This document shows positions 50,143 through 62,541 of a stretch of DNA of 64,000 bases, one piece after another; position 1 is the first letter of the stretch; each line of letters opens with the position of its first letter. The notes beneath the pieces were generated by a model. That model worked only from the letters and a program-made list of their open reading frames with translations. It made no database searches and had not been told where the DNA came from. The translations under genes were made by a program, and so were the position numbers. The stretch is from Cardinalis cardinalis (taxonomy: Eukaryota; Chordata; Aves; Passeriformes; Cardinalidae), in contig JACDOX010000007.1 in NCBI GenBank assembly GCA_014549065.1, positions 5,449,034 to 5,513,033 of the forward strand, read 5' to 3'.

Positions 50143-51034
50143 CTCAAGTTTGGATGTAGTTCACTGAAGAACTGACTTGGCCTTGGTCTTGGTTGGTCTT
50201 GCACNGGCAGTTTCCCTCTGCTTGCTGAGAAAGGCAGTAATCATAGGTCGTGTTCTTTGTTGCTGTGTGTGAGATAAAGCTGTTTCCATCAAAGCAATGC
50301 CAGTGCTTTGCTCCTGCTTTCATTTCCACACTGCATCAGTGCCACTCCCAATTTCTTTGTGTTTGTGCCCACCTTCATTCCTTGCCAGAAAGCATTGCTT
50401 GGATTTCTGCTGAGTGGATCTAGAGTCATCCTGCCTTTCCCAGGAAAAAACAAATTGATATGAAAGCATTGGGTTAGTCCCACCTTATCACATCTGCTTC
50501 TAAAACTGATCTCTGTGCATTAGGGGATGTGTTCTTTTGTCACATTAATGAAGAAATAATAGTGTTTGTCTCAGGCCAGACTTGCTAAGATGGGCTGAAC
50601 CTTGAATATATATATTTTTATTTTTTTTTTCTGTGAGATGTATGCTGTCCTTGCATGGAAGCAGTGTAGAAATGAAANAATTTAATCTTTTTTGTATAGC
50701 AATTCAGTGACACAGCTCAGGCTGGAATTCAGGATTTCTGGGGTCCTTAAGTTACAGATATTACTTTGTGTAATGCTGTGCTTGGCATAAAAGTATGAAG
50801 TCCATCTGAGTTAGCCTGTGCATGAGCTGTGAGCATGAGGAAATACAGGAGGAGAGTGGCACAATGTGTCAGTTTACAGCAGAGATTGGCTGTGTCCACC
50901 TCTGACCTTATGTGATCACCCTCGGTGATAGGAAAGACAGTGATAAATTGGGGCTTAATAATGTCCTTCCTAGAGCTACACAGAGGCCATGAAGAAGTTG
51001 AAGGCAGTCTTTTCATGGCAGGAGAACAAGAAAC
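50143..51034. other. Intergenic, nothing recognised
   Basis: No coding signal. A T-rich tract lies near 50608-50632. Confidence 0.5.
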
Positions 51035-51295
51035 AATGGAGTTAAGTTGAAACGAGATCTATTGGCTATAAAGAGATAGCTTTTCACCATGAGGATGGTT
51101 GAGCCAAGGTTGCCCCTAGAAGTTGTGTAGGCTCCTTTTTCCATTGGATGTTTTCAAGATCTGATGGATAAAGCCCTGGGAAGCCTGGTCTGATCTCATG
51201 AGTGACCTACCTTTGAGGTGTGGTAACAGAGGGTTTCACTAGATGACTTTTCAAGGTCTCTTCCAAGCTGAATTATCCTATGACCATATGATTCT
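51035..51295 (+). mobile_element. Degraded CR1 3' end, plus orientation
   Basis: 'GAGGATGGTTGAGCCAAGGT' then 'TTTTCAAGATCTGATGGATAA' and 'TTTCACTAGATGACTTTTCAA', then 'GGTCTCTTCCAAGC' and a tail with ATGACCATATGATTC, fit an old CR1 3' region. Confidence 0.7.
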
Positions 51296-53729
51296 TGTGG
51301 AGCCTTTTTGACACCTAGATGAATGTCTGCATCCTCTGAAACTTGTNATGTTTCTGCTGCTCTGCTGCACAGCAGGTGATGCAAAGAGCTGAAGATAAAG
51401 CAGAACCTCAATAAAAGTTATGTCAGCTTTTCAAAGGTCTTGGAGAGTTATGGAGAGAACGAAGATTCTTAGTTTTATCAGCTATATTATTCAGTCTTTG
51501 GAGCTTGATTTTTTTAATATACTGAACCAANTAGAATTCCATGATATTTGGTAAAAACATAGTATGCATTGCAAACAAATAAGTCCCATAAATAAGTAGT
51601 CAGGAATCATCAAAACTGTACATGCTACTCCATCTGCTGGGGAAATCAATAACAACTTCCAGTATTTAAGAGGTGGAAACATTCTGCAATCACAAAGGCA
51701 GGGTTTTTCCAATCTGTTTTGTATCTGCAGACAAGTGTCTTTGCTTTTGCAATACTTACACTACACAGCATAGCAAATCTTGTTTGGGGAAATTATGTTT
51801 CTTGAAAAATTCTGCAGGTATAATTACTATTTTTTCACCTGTTCCCCTTATTTTGAGATGAGTCACTCAAATCGATGTGGTTGAGAGGTTGCAAATGAAA
51901 GACAAAGCCCTGAAAAGTTTGGCCTCCTCTTTACTATGCATTGTAGACTCAGAACATGAGAATGTTTGTTAAACTACCCAGAGCAGATCTTGGAAGTCAG
52001 TCTGTGTGGTCTAGGATTGCATTCTGTCTGTTCGTGAAGGGCTTAGCTCAGTGGTCCCTGATTAACAGCTCTCTCAGCAACATCGTCTGCTGGAATTTTC
52101 TTCACCAAATTCTGTTANTGACTCTGATTAGAGGTAAATGAGAATGATGGCGTTGCAGTTGCGTGAAAATAACAGAAGCATGTTAGCATGAAATTACAAT
52201 CTCATATTTTTGAAGGTAATAGGTGTAAAGATCACATGGCCTCTTCATGGACTACGAGACTCCACATCTGATAGTAACTTCTCTCTTGAAAAAAGAGAAC
52301 CTCACAAGAAAAAAACAAACATGAAAGAGTAAAAGCTGACCTAAGAATTATGTGGATTTCATAGGTGTCGTTTTCTTTCATTCCTTAATCAGTAACAATC
52401 ACTTTTTTCAAAGTAACACTTTTCAAAGTAATACATTGAAATGGAACTAGAGAGACGGTGAGCTTCAGTCTTAATCTGCATTTATGTTTTGATATGTAAG
52501 CAGAGACAGGATTGTGTTTACTGTCCTGAAGACTCACATCTACTGTNTATTTCCATATTTTGAGCTAGAGGAAGAGCAATCCTCCTCTATCAGGAGTACA
52601 ATCACCTCATTCTGGTGAGAAGTAAGCTTTCATTTGGACCAANGAGAGTGCTAAAGTGCTCTTCACAGCCATGAAGTCTTCAGTTTTGCTCTTCTTTTGC
52701 AATGAATAAAAATGTGTGTTTGTTTCCTGTATGATGGCAAATTTGTAATTCAGACATTTGTCATGGAGACTGACTGATGAGTAATGAAGTCTAGTCCCTT
52801 CTAATCTAGTCTGAATTGAATATTTGATCTCAAAGAGAGCATTTACATCACAGTCCATGTCACTTCCCAGAGGTTGACTTGATTTGAAGACATAAATTCT
52901 TGAGAGATTTTTCCAAACTCAGAATTTTACAGAAGACTCTTCTGTTTATACTTTCTGATCTCCATCATAAGGCCAGGGTTCAAGGAACAGCTATAGCCTT
53001 GCAGCCAGGTAGATAAGGTGGTTCCATTTATTGTAAGAGGCCACAGACATTGTTTCAAGTTAACAGTGAAGACTTCTGAATTTGTTTGGTTTCCTATGGA
53101 CTTGTCTTGGGCTACTTGTAGATTTATTTTAGCTTATTTACCCTTATTAGTGATTGTCTAATGACCATTTAACTATTACTTTGTTTTAGCTTTTGATCAC
53201 TTTGTACAACTGTGTGGTATAACACCTAATCTTATATATTTTTGTAACTAGAAGATATTAATAACAAACACTTATTCTCTGTAGAATGAGCTGATCCTGG
53301 AATAAAGCACCTTGTGGGTTACAGGGACAGGATGATACCAGAGGCTCCAGGGCCATGAACAGTTCAGCAGGGGTCCCTTGAAAGCAACTGAAGAAAGGCA
53401 GTCTTTAGAAATGGGTAAAAACAGGTAAGGATTACAAAAGAACTAATACTAAGTATCTGACATATGTACTATACACCATATGTAACAGTGTTACACGTGT
53501 GTAACATAGAGCTGGAGAAAAGTGAAGAAAGAGCAAGATGCAGAGGGTGCTAGAAAACATGTAAAATGGATTCCAAGCAGATTCCAAGTTGAGAAGGAGG
53601 AAACTATCAACATCATACTGGCAAAAGATTTGANCACTAGGAGCTCACTGCTCCTCTCCCCCTGCTCTGAAGCTGTCTTTGTTAAGACCCAGAGTGCAGT
53701 GGAAAGGAAAGCATACTGCCAAAAAAATG
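51296..53729. other. Intergenic, nothing recognised
   Basis: AT-rich sequence. A 17-bp imperfect tandem duplication (ACTTTTTTCAAAGTAAC / ACTTTTCAAAGTAAT) lies near 52401-52432. No gene seen. Confidence 0.5.
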
Positions 53730-55065
53730 GGTTGGTATTTCCTGGGCATAGTGACCACAAAATGATAGTTTTCAATTCTGGGTGAAGTTAGGAGTGGTGC
53801 CAGCAGAACTGCCACCTTGGACTTCTGACAGGCAGACTTTGGCCTGTTTAGGAGATTGAAAGGCAGGTCCTGCTTGACCAACCTGATCTCCTATGACAAA
53901 GTGACACNCTTAGTAGATGAGGGAAAAGCTAAAAGCTCATCTGTCTAGAGTTCAGTGGAGCATTTGATACCGTCTCCNACAGCATTCTCCTGCAGAAACT
54001 GGCTGCTNGTGGCCTGTATAGGTGTAGCCTTTGCTGGGTAAAACTGCTGGATGGCTGGGCCCAGAAAGTTGTGGTGGATGGAATTGCATCCAGCTAGTAG
54101 CTGACTACAAGTGATATTCCCTAGGGCTCAGTACTGGGACCAGTCCTGCTTAATATCTTTATTAATAACCTGGATGAGGGGATCAAGTGCACCTCAGNAA
54201 ATTTGCAGACATTACCANGTTAGGTGGNAGTTGATCTGCTGAAGGGCAGGAAGGATTTGCAGAGNGACCTGGACAGGCTGGATTTATGGGCTGAAGGCAA
54301 TTCCATGGGGTTCAACAATGAGNATNCAACAACCCCAGGCAGTGCTACAGGCTGGGAGCAGAGTGGCTGGAAAGCTGCTCAACAGGAAAGGACTTNGGGG
54401 TGCTNTTTGACAGCGACTGAGCNTGATCCAGCATGTGCCCAGGTGGCCAAGAAGGCTGATGGCATCCTGGATTGTGTCAGAAATAATGTGGCCAGTGTAG
54501 CACAAAGGAAGTGATCACCCTGCTCTGCTCAGCACTGTTGAGGCTGCATCTCAAATCCTGTGTTCNGTTTTGGGCCCATCCCTTCAAAAAGGACATCGAG
54601 GTGCTGCAGGTGTCCAGACAAGGGCGACAAAACTGGTGAAGGGTCTGGAACACAAACACAAGTCTTATGAGGGTCAGCTGAGGGAGCTGTTGTTGTTTAA
54701 CCTGATGAAGAGGAGGATCAGGGAGGATCTCATCACTCTCTGCAACTCCCTGGAAGGAGATTGTAGTGAGGTGGGGATTTGTCTGTTCTGTCATGTTTCA
54801 AGTGCAAGGATGAGAGGAAAGGACCTTAAATTGTGCTAGGGAAGGTTCAGGTTAGATATTAGGAAAAAACCTTTTACTGAAGGTGTGATTANGCTCTGNA
54901 ATAAATTATCCAGGGAGGTGTTAGGATTGCTGGTAGGTAGGAAGTATTCAAGTATCTGTATATGGCTCTTGAAGCTGTGNTTTTGGGGTGATACAGTGGT
55001 GCTGGGTTAATGATTGGATGAAATGATCTTTAAGGTCTCTTCCAATCTTAATGATTCTGTGATGC
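53730..55065 (+). mobile_element. CR1 LINE with decayed reverse transcriptase, plus orientation
   Basis: The longest CR1 copy in the window. The ORF2 end-of-endonuclease/linker region (53737-53850) jumps directly to reverse-transcriptase sequence ('AGGCAGGTCCTGCTTGACC', 'GGCTCAGTACTGGGACCAGT', 'GATGAGGGGATCAAGTGCACC'). It then continues through the ORF2 carboxy end and 3' UTR to TAATGATTCTGTGATG. Compared with the standard CR1 layout a block of roughly 1 kb is missing near 53850. Frameshifts, stops and Ns leave no intact protein, so it is immobile. Confidence 0.9.
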
Positions 55066-58000
55066 TAAAATGTTTGTATATATACAATTTTATTAATGTA
55101 ATTTGAACTGTGAACATTAGTGTCATTGTAACTGGATAGGTAATTCTTTATTTAGACTGTTAAGACTTCAGCTAGACTCACAGTAAGATCATGGCTTNGT
55201 ATGTATGGTGTGTTCCCTTTGCCCTTAACTTTTCAAGTTTATCAGACTGGTGGGAATTCAAGCAGTCTNTAATATAACCTAAATGCAATTATTTGGTAGA
55301 AAAGGCAAGGGAACAGTCATGAACTGTATATCCCTGATTGATGTAGCAAGAGTATCTTGGGATGGCCTGTCATGAAGGGGTACATGCCTACCTTTTGTTA
55401 TGCTTAGCTGGAGCAAATGAATCTGTTTCCAAAGATTTATTTATTTTTTCAGGTGAGGGTAAAGGTGAAAGCTGTACTCAAGGAAGGAGTGTGGTTNTGT
55501 CATGAGTAGCCCTCATCCTAGAGAGGCAAGCTGTATGACTTTTTTGAGTCTATAGGAAAGCATAGCTTACACACTCCTCTGCATNACACTACTGGACTTG
55601 GCCTTCATGGACTTGACCCAAATACCCTGAATACGTGGTTTAATTTATGAGATGTTATTTGGGGATAACTCCTTTGTTTCAAGGAGTCATAATCCTCTGA
55701 TGCCAGTATTTGCTGTCTTTCAAGATAACATTTAAGTGCTGCTAGAGTCAATCTGGNTAGGTCTTGTGAAGTCTTCTGCTGCCGAGGTTTCTAAGGAAGA
55801 AGGAAACTCACTCGACTTAGAGCTTATTTACTTTGTCTAGCACTTTGTACAGTAATTTAGGTAGAATAGTCATCACATTTCAGAAATTGTACCAAGAGAG
55901 CTTAGACAGGGAGCAGGTCTGTGAAGAGTCTGTGATGGTATTTAAAGGAGAGCATCAAAGACAGGAAATTAAGCTGCTACTGTGTTGTTTCAAAAGATTG
56001 GAGAACAAGCCACAGGGATATTAAGAGGAAATATTGTAAGCCATGGGCTGTTTCCTGTGAGGCCAAAATGCAATCCCTACAACTCAAACTGCTCTTCATA
56101 TGTGTGAAGGACAGATTTAGACCCACGAGGAAAAGAAAAGCTGTGAAGAAGAGGAGGAGGGCTAACAGCTTACTTCTTGGCTGTTAACATTGAATAATTA
56201 AGCACTAACAGCCAAAAGGAAAGCTGTTGTTTTCCTAGTCCAAATACCCAGCCAGGAATAAAACATTAAGCAGTTATAGAAATTATGTCTTTCATTTTCT
56301 TTTCATAAAACAAATGACTAAGTTAAACAACATATACTTTGGATAGATGGAATATAAGTGNATTTCATATAGCCAGAACTTTAATTTGTGGAATTTAGGC
56401 TTTGCATTTCATGGGTAAACTGAACATGATGTGCTGACTGTTTTCCCTTAAAATTCATTGTGCATCTGTGGAAATAAAGACTTCTATCTAGAATATTAAA
56501 GCTTTAAACCATTACCACTTTATGGTAAAGAATCCCTTAAAGTTCTTGTGTATACCAAATCTTACCTGTTTTGTTTTTTCCCAGTTGTGTTATTTGGTTC
56601 AAAAAATTTGTTTTTACTAAGCTTGTCCTGCTCCTTGAAAGCAGGTCATTAGTCCATGCTTTTGCTGATGGAGGGTCTGAAAGCGTGGCATTAGGCTCTG
56701 GCCTCTGCCACTTTTGTAGTCTTTTTACAAAGGCTGATCTTTCTNGAAGTTCTTAACCTGCAGCTTAAGCTTACCAGAGAGGAGAATAGAAAAGTTTTTT
56801 ACTGGTAGATTTTACTGGGTCTGAAGTGAGGATTGTAAAAATTTGAGTGAAACAGAGACACTACATTCATGATTTAAGAGTACAACCCATACCCATTCAC
56901 ACGTTTTATACTGTAAGAAAACTCAGAGAGGAAAAAAAAAGCCTAAGAAAAAAAGACATATGAAATGAAGGAGATATGGCATTCAGCATGTCTGACAGAA
57001 GAAATAGCCCCCAGAGCCAGAAAATTGTCATCAGGTAGCAGTGATATCAGTCTAGAGCTCCTTCCAGCTTTGGATCACAGGGCCCATCAGCAGAGCTCCC
57101 TGTATACAGCACCCCTCACAGTCACTCGTCAATCAAACAACTCCGAAAATAAAGACCACATGTCATCAAATTTGTGGAATTCTTCTCTTCCTGTTTATGC
57201 AAGAACTGCCAGATCACTTATGTTGCTGCACCAGCTTTCTGTCCTCAGAGAGGTGGGTGATTTTCTTTTCCTAATGTCAGCGTAGATAAGTCCTTTCATT
57301 TCGGGTGTGAAAATTAAATGTTGATGTAAGACAATTTCATGCTGCATGGGAATACAGAGGACCTTTGTAGGAATGTGAAGGCAGTAGCTTTGAAATGCTG
57401 TTTATTCACCTCTGTAAAGACTCTCTGTCACTGTGGATAGGCAGGAATAGAAGGATGGATCTAGGGTACCATGTTTGCCTATGGAAAAGCCTTCATACTT
57501 GTTTGTATTGGTTGGATTCAAGCACTGGAACTGGCAAATTGCCCCGAAGATGCAGTGTGTGCTTCTGTGAAGGCCACANAAGCACAGTAGAGAGGCTGTT
57601 GACCTGCATTAGCTCTTGAAGTGTTATTAGAGATCAGGGCGTCTTTTGGCCTGGACCNAAGATGTGCAAGGAAGAGTGCTCATGCTTTTGTGGGAAGGAT
57701 GATTGCTTGCCAATGCTCAGTTTACTTGGATAGGTGCAGCAGAAATGGGACAGAACAGTCCTATTTCAGTGAATTGTCACCTGTATGTAGCTCACTCCTG
57801 CTCAACTTAACATTGGCAGAGGTGCCACAAAAAGTAGAGATCACTCCTTGTAGTAACCATCACTCCTTTCTCTAATNAAGATTCACAGATAAGGAAAAGG
57901 CTGAAAATTATATTAAAACCATCCAAAAATAGCAGTAGATTTGCTGGCAGATTTCCCAGCAGACCATATGTCGACCTTTTCTGGTCAATGTAAAATCCAC

Positions 58001-61000
58001 AATCAGCCTGGATGAGTGCCTAACCTCAGATGTATCACCCCATGTCTTGCTGTCTCACTGATGCCACCTTGCCAACCTTCCCAAGTGGCTTCAGGCTCCC
58101 TTTGTGTGACCTTTTGCTCACAATGTGTGTTCTCAGAGAAGCCATCACGGGCTCAGAAAGCATAGTCTGAATGTTCCCCACAGCCAGGATATCATTTGTT
58201 CCTCTGCATTGCCTGGGCCAGGGCCCTGGTTTTTTTGGTGTTACTTGACCACTCTTAAATTTTTTTTTATAGAGCCTTTTTTTGATGGATGCTAGGTTTC
58301 TTTCTTTGATTATCAGAGGAACATTCCCTTCCTCTTCCACATCTGTCTGTGTTTTCGTTCTCTTTAACATACAAGACAAATTTCAGAGGGCTTTTCACCC
58401 TCCTGGCCCAGGAAGACAACCTGATGCCTCTTCTTTGCTGGTCTTTGCTCCATATGCTGAAGAGGAAGGCTTTGTATATTTTTCAATGTTCTCCCATAGC
58501 ATTAATTCTTTATATCCAATATGAATTATTGGCAGATTAACAGCAATCTGGAAAAACAGATGGTGCTTTCCAGACCTCCCTCCTCCTTCCCTGTCATGGT
58601 TGAAAGGAAACTAACATTAATTCAGCCCCAGCCTTCAGTGAGAGCGCAGGCCTACTCAGTGTGCCAGGCTGCCAGATATTTACNTATAGCTTTGTCTCAT
58701 GTACGTATGTCCTATTTCTTCTGGATATAGAAAGAAACCTCTAATATATATCAGTGTTTTTAGGATGTGCCAAAATTTTATCTATAGTTACAGATGCAAA
58801 TATAAAACCANCCCTTAACTACGTCCATGTCTAATCACATAACTATATATTAGTGGCTCTGCATTTGTGCTCCTAAATATTTGGAAGTGTGTTCACAGAA
58901 ATAGATATGTATGTATGTGCATACATGAAACATCAGGTGTGTGTTTCCTAAATCCATTGGGCATCAATATGCATGTTTCTCTGTNGAAACTCTAAACTGA
59001 GTCTGATTGAAAGTTGTTATTATGGCTTGGAATGGCAAATGTCCACCAGCTACTGGTTAATCACAAATACCTTCCCTGGCTAGAAACAGATCCTTGTATC
59101 ACTTTTTCTGCACAGTTGCACTATGTCCTGGCTTTGTGCATCATGTTTGGCACTATTTCAGTCTTTCTCTGCTGGACGACACTCTTCAAAGATTTCTTGA
59201 CAAGAAAATTCATCGTGCCAGTTGTATNTATGACTTTTCCCTGTACCACTCATATTATTTGTCACTGATTGTACTCTTTAACTAAGAACTAATACACCAC
59301 ACTCAAGATCTTTCTTCAAACTTCTTTCAGGAAAACATTAATTTTTTTTCTTTCATTTCATAGGAGTAAGATTAGTAAGAAATGCACTGAAGCCAACATT
59401 AGCAAATCANATGTACACATGTATATACACATCGATGCGCAGAGGTTTCAGTCTGACATGTAATCTCCTTTTGGCAGATGCTTTCCCTTTGTTTTCAGTA
59501 GTTTATATTTTGACTATCTTTTCTCCCAGCCTACAATTAATAAAGCCAGTCACCACAGACTGTGAAATTCTTTATTCTTTTGTATACTAATAATCTGTGC
59601 TGTTCCTTACTGTGCTATCTGTAAGAGGGGTTTTAATGGAAACCTTTTCAAGACAGAAGGGATCCCACAGCTCTGGTTACTTAAGCCTGTGTCCCCCTCT
59701 TAAATTCTGCACTTCTGCACCACTTACAATATTTATTTTTTCAGGTTTTTATGAAGAGTAGTGTTTACTCACTTGATCACAGCTCCCTTACACAGAACGG
59801 CAAGAGGCCACCTTGCAATGAATGAGTATAGCATCTTTGATGGAAAGTGCTGCAGGGAGAGAATGTCAACTGGGATGTGATGGAATTTTGTGAGGTTTTG
59901 CTGTGGTTTACTTTGGTTTTGTTTTTCTGTTTCATTTGTTACATTTTGGATGTCTAGAAGTATCAAGTGTACTTAAAAAGCAATGGTGTTTTCCTCCATC
60001 CATGTCCAAGGGCCATCTCACTTAAGGTCAAACATATCAGCAANAAGTTTAGCAAAAGAATCTGGAGGCCTGTGATGAAAAGCAGAATTTATTTATTACT
60101 AGTGGCTTCTGGTGTCATTTCAGACTGTTTCATGCTCATCATATAAACAACCCCTTGCATTTACTCAGCTATATACTTGTATTCCAAAAGGAGTAGCATA
60201 TGGTGCAAAAACCAGATGCCCCTGCCCACATAAAAGCTCTATACATTTGTTTGAATGTAGTCAGGAAACAGTCACGATCTTCTTCCCACTCTCAGAGGAG
60301 TCAGCTGGATGCAGCCAAGACCCTGTTTAGCTCTCAGTGANTACTGGTGTTGCCTAAGCTGTCCTGGGGGATAATGGGATGGATTGTCTGGTCTCATGGG
60401 AATGTTTCATCCTGAGAACCGAACTTCCCATGCTCTGTGAATTAATTGTCTCTACTGAGATAGTTTTTCTCTTCCCCTAAAAGGCTGTCTGGATTCCTCC
60501 ACAGAAACTTTTAACTCCACCCTTCTCCTGCTTCTGTCTCTGTGTTTAATTCTTTGCCTCTGTGGAGTAGTTAACATCATTAGGACTTCCTTCCCAGTTG
60601 CATTTTATNTACAGGTATGGTCTCTGCTTCCAGAAGCCAAGTTTGTATCCTGTCTAAAACCTGTCTTTTATTCCTGTTATTTTAGAATCCGTACTCCAAA
60701 TGAGACCCTGTCACAAAGCCTGTAATAGGTCACAGATTTCAGTTCTCTTGAAAATCTCTCTCAGATTTTCCCTTTTGACCATTCTTTGTTTGGAGGTTGG
60801 TATTTATGTCAGCCATTAATTTTTTATGGGCTCCTTTCAGCTGCCTCNCTCCTACAATTTTCTGGCATGTGCAGCTGTAACAGAACACGATGCACTGAAC
60901 ACTAACACGGGTCCCTTCCATGTGGCATAGAATCTTTGGCATGCTTTGCCATGAGACGATGGGTTTGTTAGCATGCAGCGGAGGTCTGGCTCCGTGCTCT

Positions 61001-62165
61001 GCCAGTGACCTGCCATGCGGGGGCAGAACAGCTCCACCTTGGAACATTACAGGAGTTCTCCCAAAGAGAGCTGGTGGCTCTGCAGCACTTCTCTCCACAG
61101 AGGCAGATACTCCACTGAAGAAACCTGCAGGATTAACTGAGTTCCCTAGAAGACCTTCAGAAGGTTCCCATCAGTCTTGTGTTGTTCTTCACCTTTGCTA
61201 TAACTGGTTTGGCTGGTCCTGCTATAGTCCCAACTCACAGGAAGCTCACAGTCAGGAGACTGAATTTCACATCTTCTGCTGCACCTGAGTTGTCAGACAA
61301 GTCAAGTTCAGCTCCAAATATTTAGTGAAGATCAGAATAAGGTAACAGTACACATGACTACTGTGTGCTGGCAGCATCCTTGTGTAGACTGGGTCAAGTG
61401 TTCTACCAGTGGGAATTGCATATGCAGAAGAACTGCATGGCATGCAGCANTGGTCTCCAGTGGATGGACCTCTGCATCTCCTGTGCAGACTCCAGTTATA
61501 AGATATGCAGAGGCATGACTCCCTGTTATGGTCTATATTATTTTAATATTCTACTTTTTTCAAGATTNCTGGGCATGGACAGTAAATCTTTAAAGACATT
61601 GATTCTATTTTTAGTGGTGCTATTCTGAAAGTCTTCCCTGCAGAAGCTGCAAATACTATTTTAAAAAGTCTTTACAGCTCTAAGTCATATGAGTCACAAA
61701 AAAGGGTTTTAGATTTAAAGAGTTTTTTAGTTTTTAAAATATTTTTTAGATCTAAAAAGAGTTTTTTCCTCCAGTAGATACTTTGCTCTCCCAGGAAAAT
61801 GGATAGGTTCTTTCTTTCAGTCGGACTAGAAGGTGTTGTTGAAGGCCCTATGATATGTTTGTCCCATGTACATCAGATGATGCAGCTAATGAATGGACAG
61901 CGCTGTGCCAGATGTTTGACTTCAAAACCTCATTTAATACTGGGCTTGGCCTTCCATTTATGGACTGTCCTGTTGGTACACTTACTGCATGCCACTTGAT
62001 TCTTTGTTGCATATGTCATGCCATTAAATGCCAGAATTCAAGAAAAAATCTTTTTTGTTTTGATATTTTATAAAAAACAATATCATATAAGCAAAAAGAT
62101 TATGTGGGCATGGAGGCTANGACCTCTGCTCTCTCCTCCACTTCCACCTATAAAGGAGGTTTCCT
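55066..62165. other. Intergenic, no supported gene
   Basis: Mostly AT-rich unique DNA. Unrecognised frames lie at 56965-57285 (plus), 58035-58379 (minus) and 60739-61098 (minus, 119 codons). None has a domain, splice context or family resemblance I can name. An imperfect direct repeat of TTTAGATNTAAA plus GAGTTTTTT occurs near 61709-61766. Confidence 0.5.
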
Positions 62166-62541
62166 TCTGAACTGAGTTTAGCCTGGAGAAAAGGAGACTC
62201 AGAGGTGACCTTATCACTCCCTACAACTTCCTGAAGGGTGGTTGTAGTCAGGTGGGGGTTGGTCTCTTTTTCCAGGCAGCAGATGACAGAACTAGAGGAC
62301 ACAGTCGCAAACTGCGTCAAGGGAAATATAGGTTGAATATTAGGAAAAAGTTTTTTACAGAAAGGGTGATAAAGTACTGGAATGATCTGCCCAGGTAGGT
62401 GGTGGAATCACCACCCCTGGATGTGTTTAAAAAAAGACTGGATGTGGCACTCAGTGCCATGATTTAGTTGAGGTGTTAGGGTATGGGTTGGACTGAATGA
62501 TCTTTAAGGTCTCTTCCAACCTAGTCATTCTGTGATTCTGT
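62166..62541 (+). mobile_element. CR1 fragment, plus orientation
   Basis: 'TTTAGCCTGGAGAAAAGGAG', 'CCTGAAGGGTGGTTGTAGTC', 'GGTGGTGGAATCACCACCCC' and 'GATCTTTAAGGTCTCTTCC' lead to the classic tail CATTCTGTGATTCTGTGAA. About 375 bp, relatively well preserved. Confidence 0.93.

Noticed and set aside
60739..61098. 119-codon minus-strand frame
   Set aside because: Mixed composition, an N inside, no recognisable domain and no gene signals around it.
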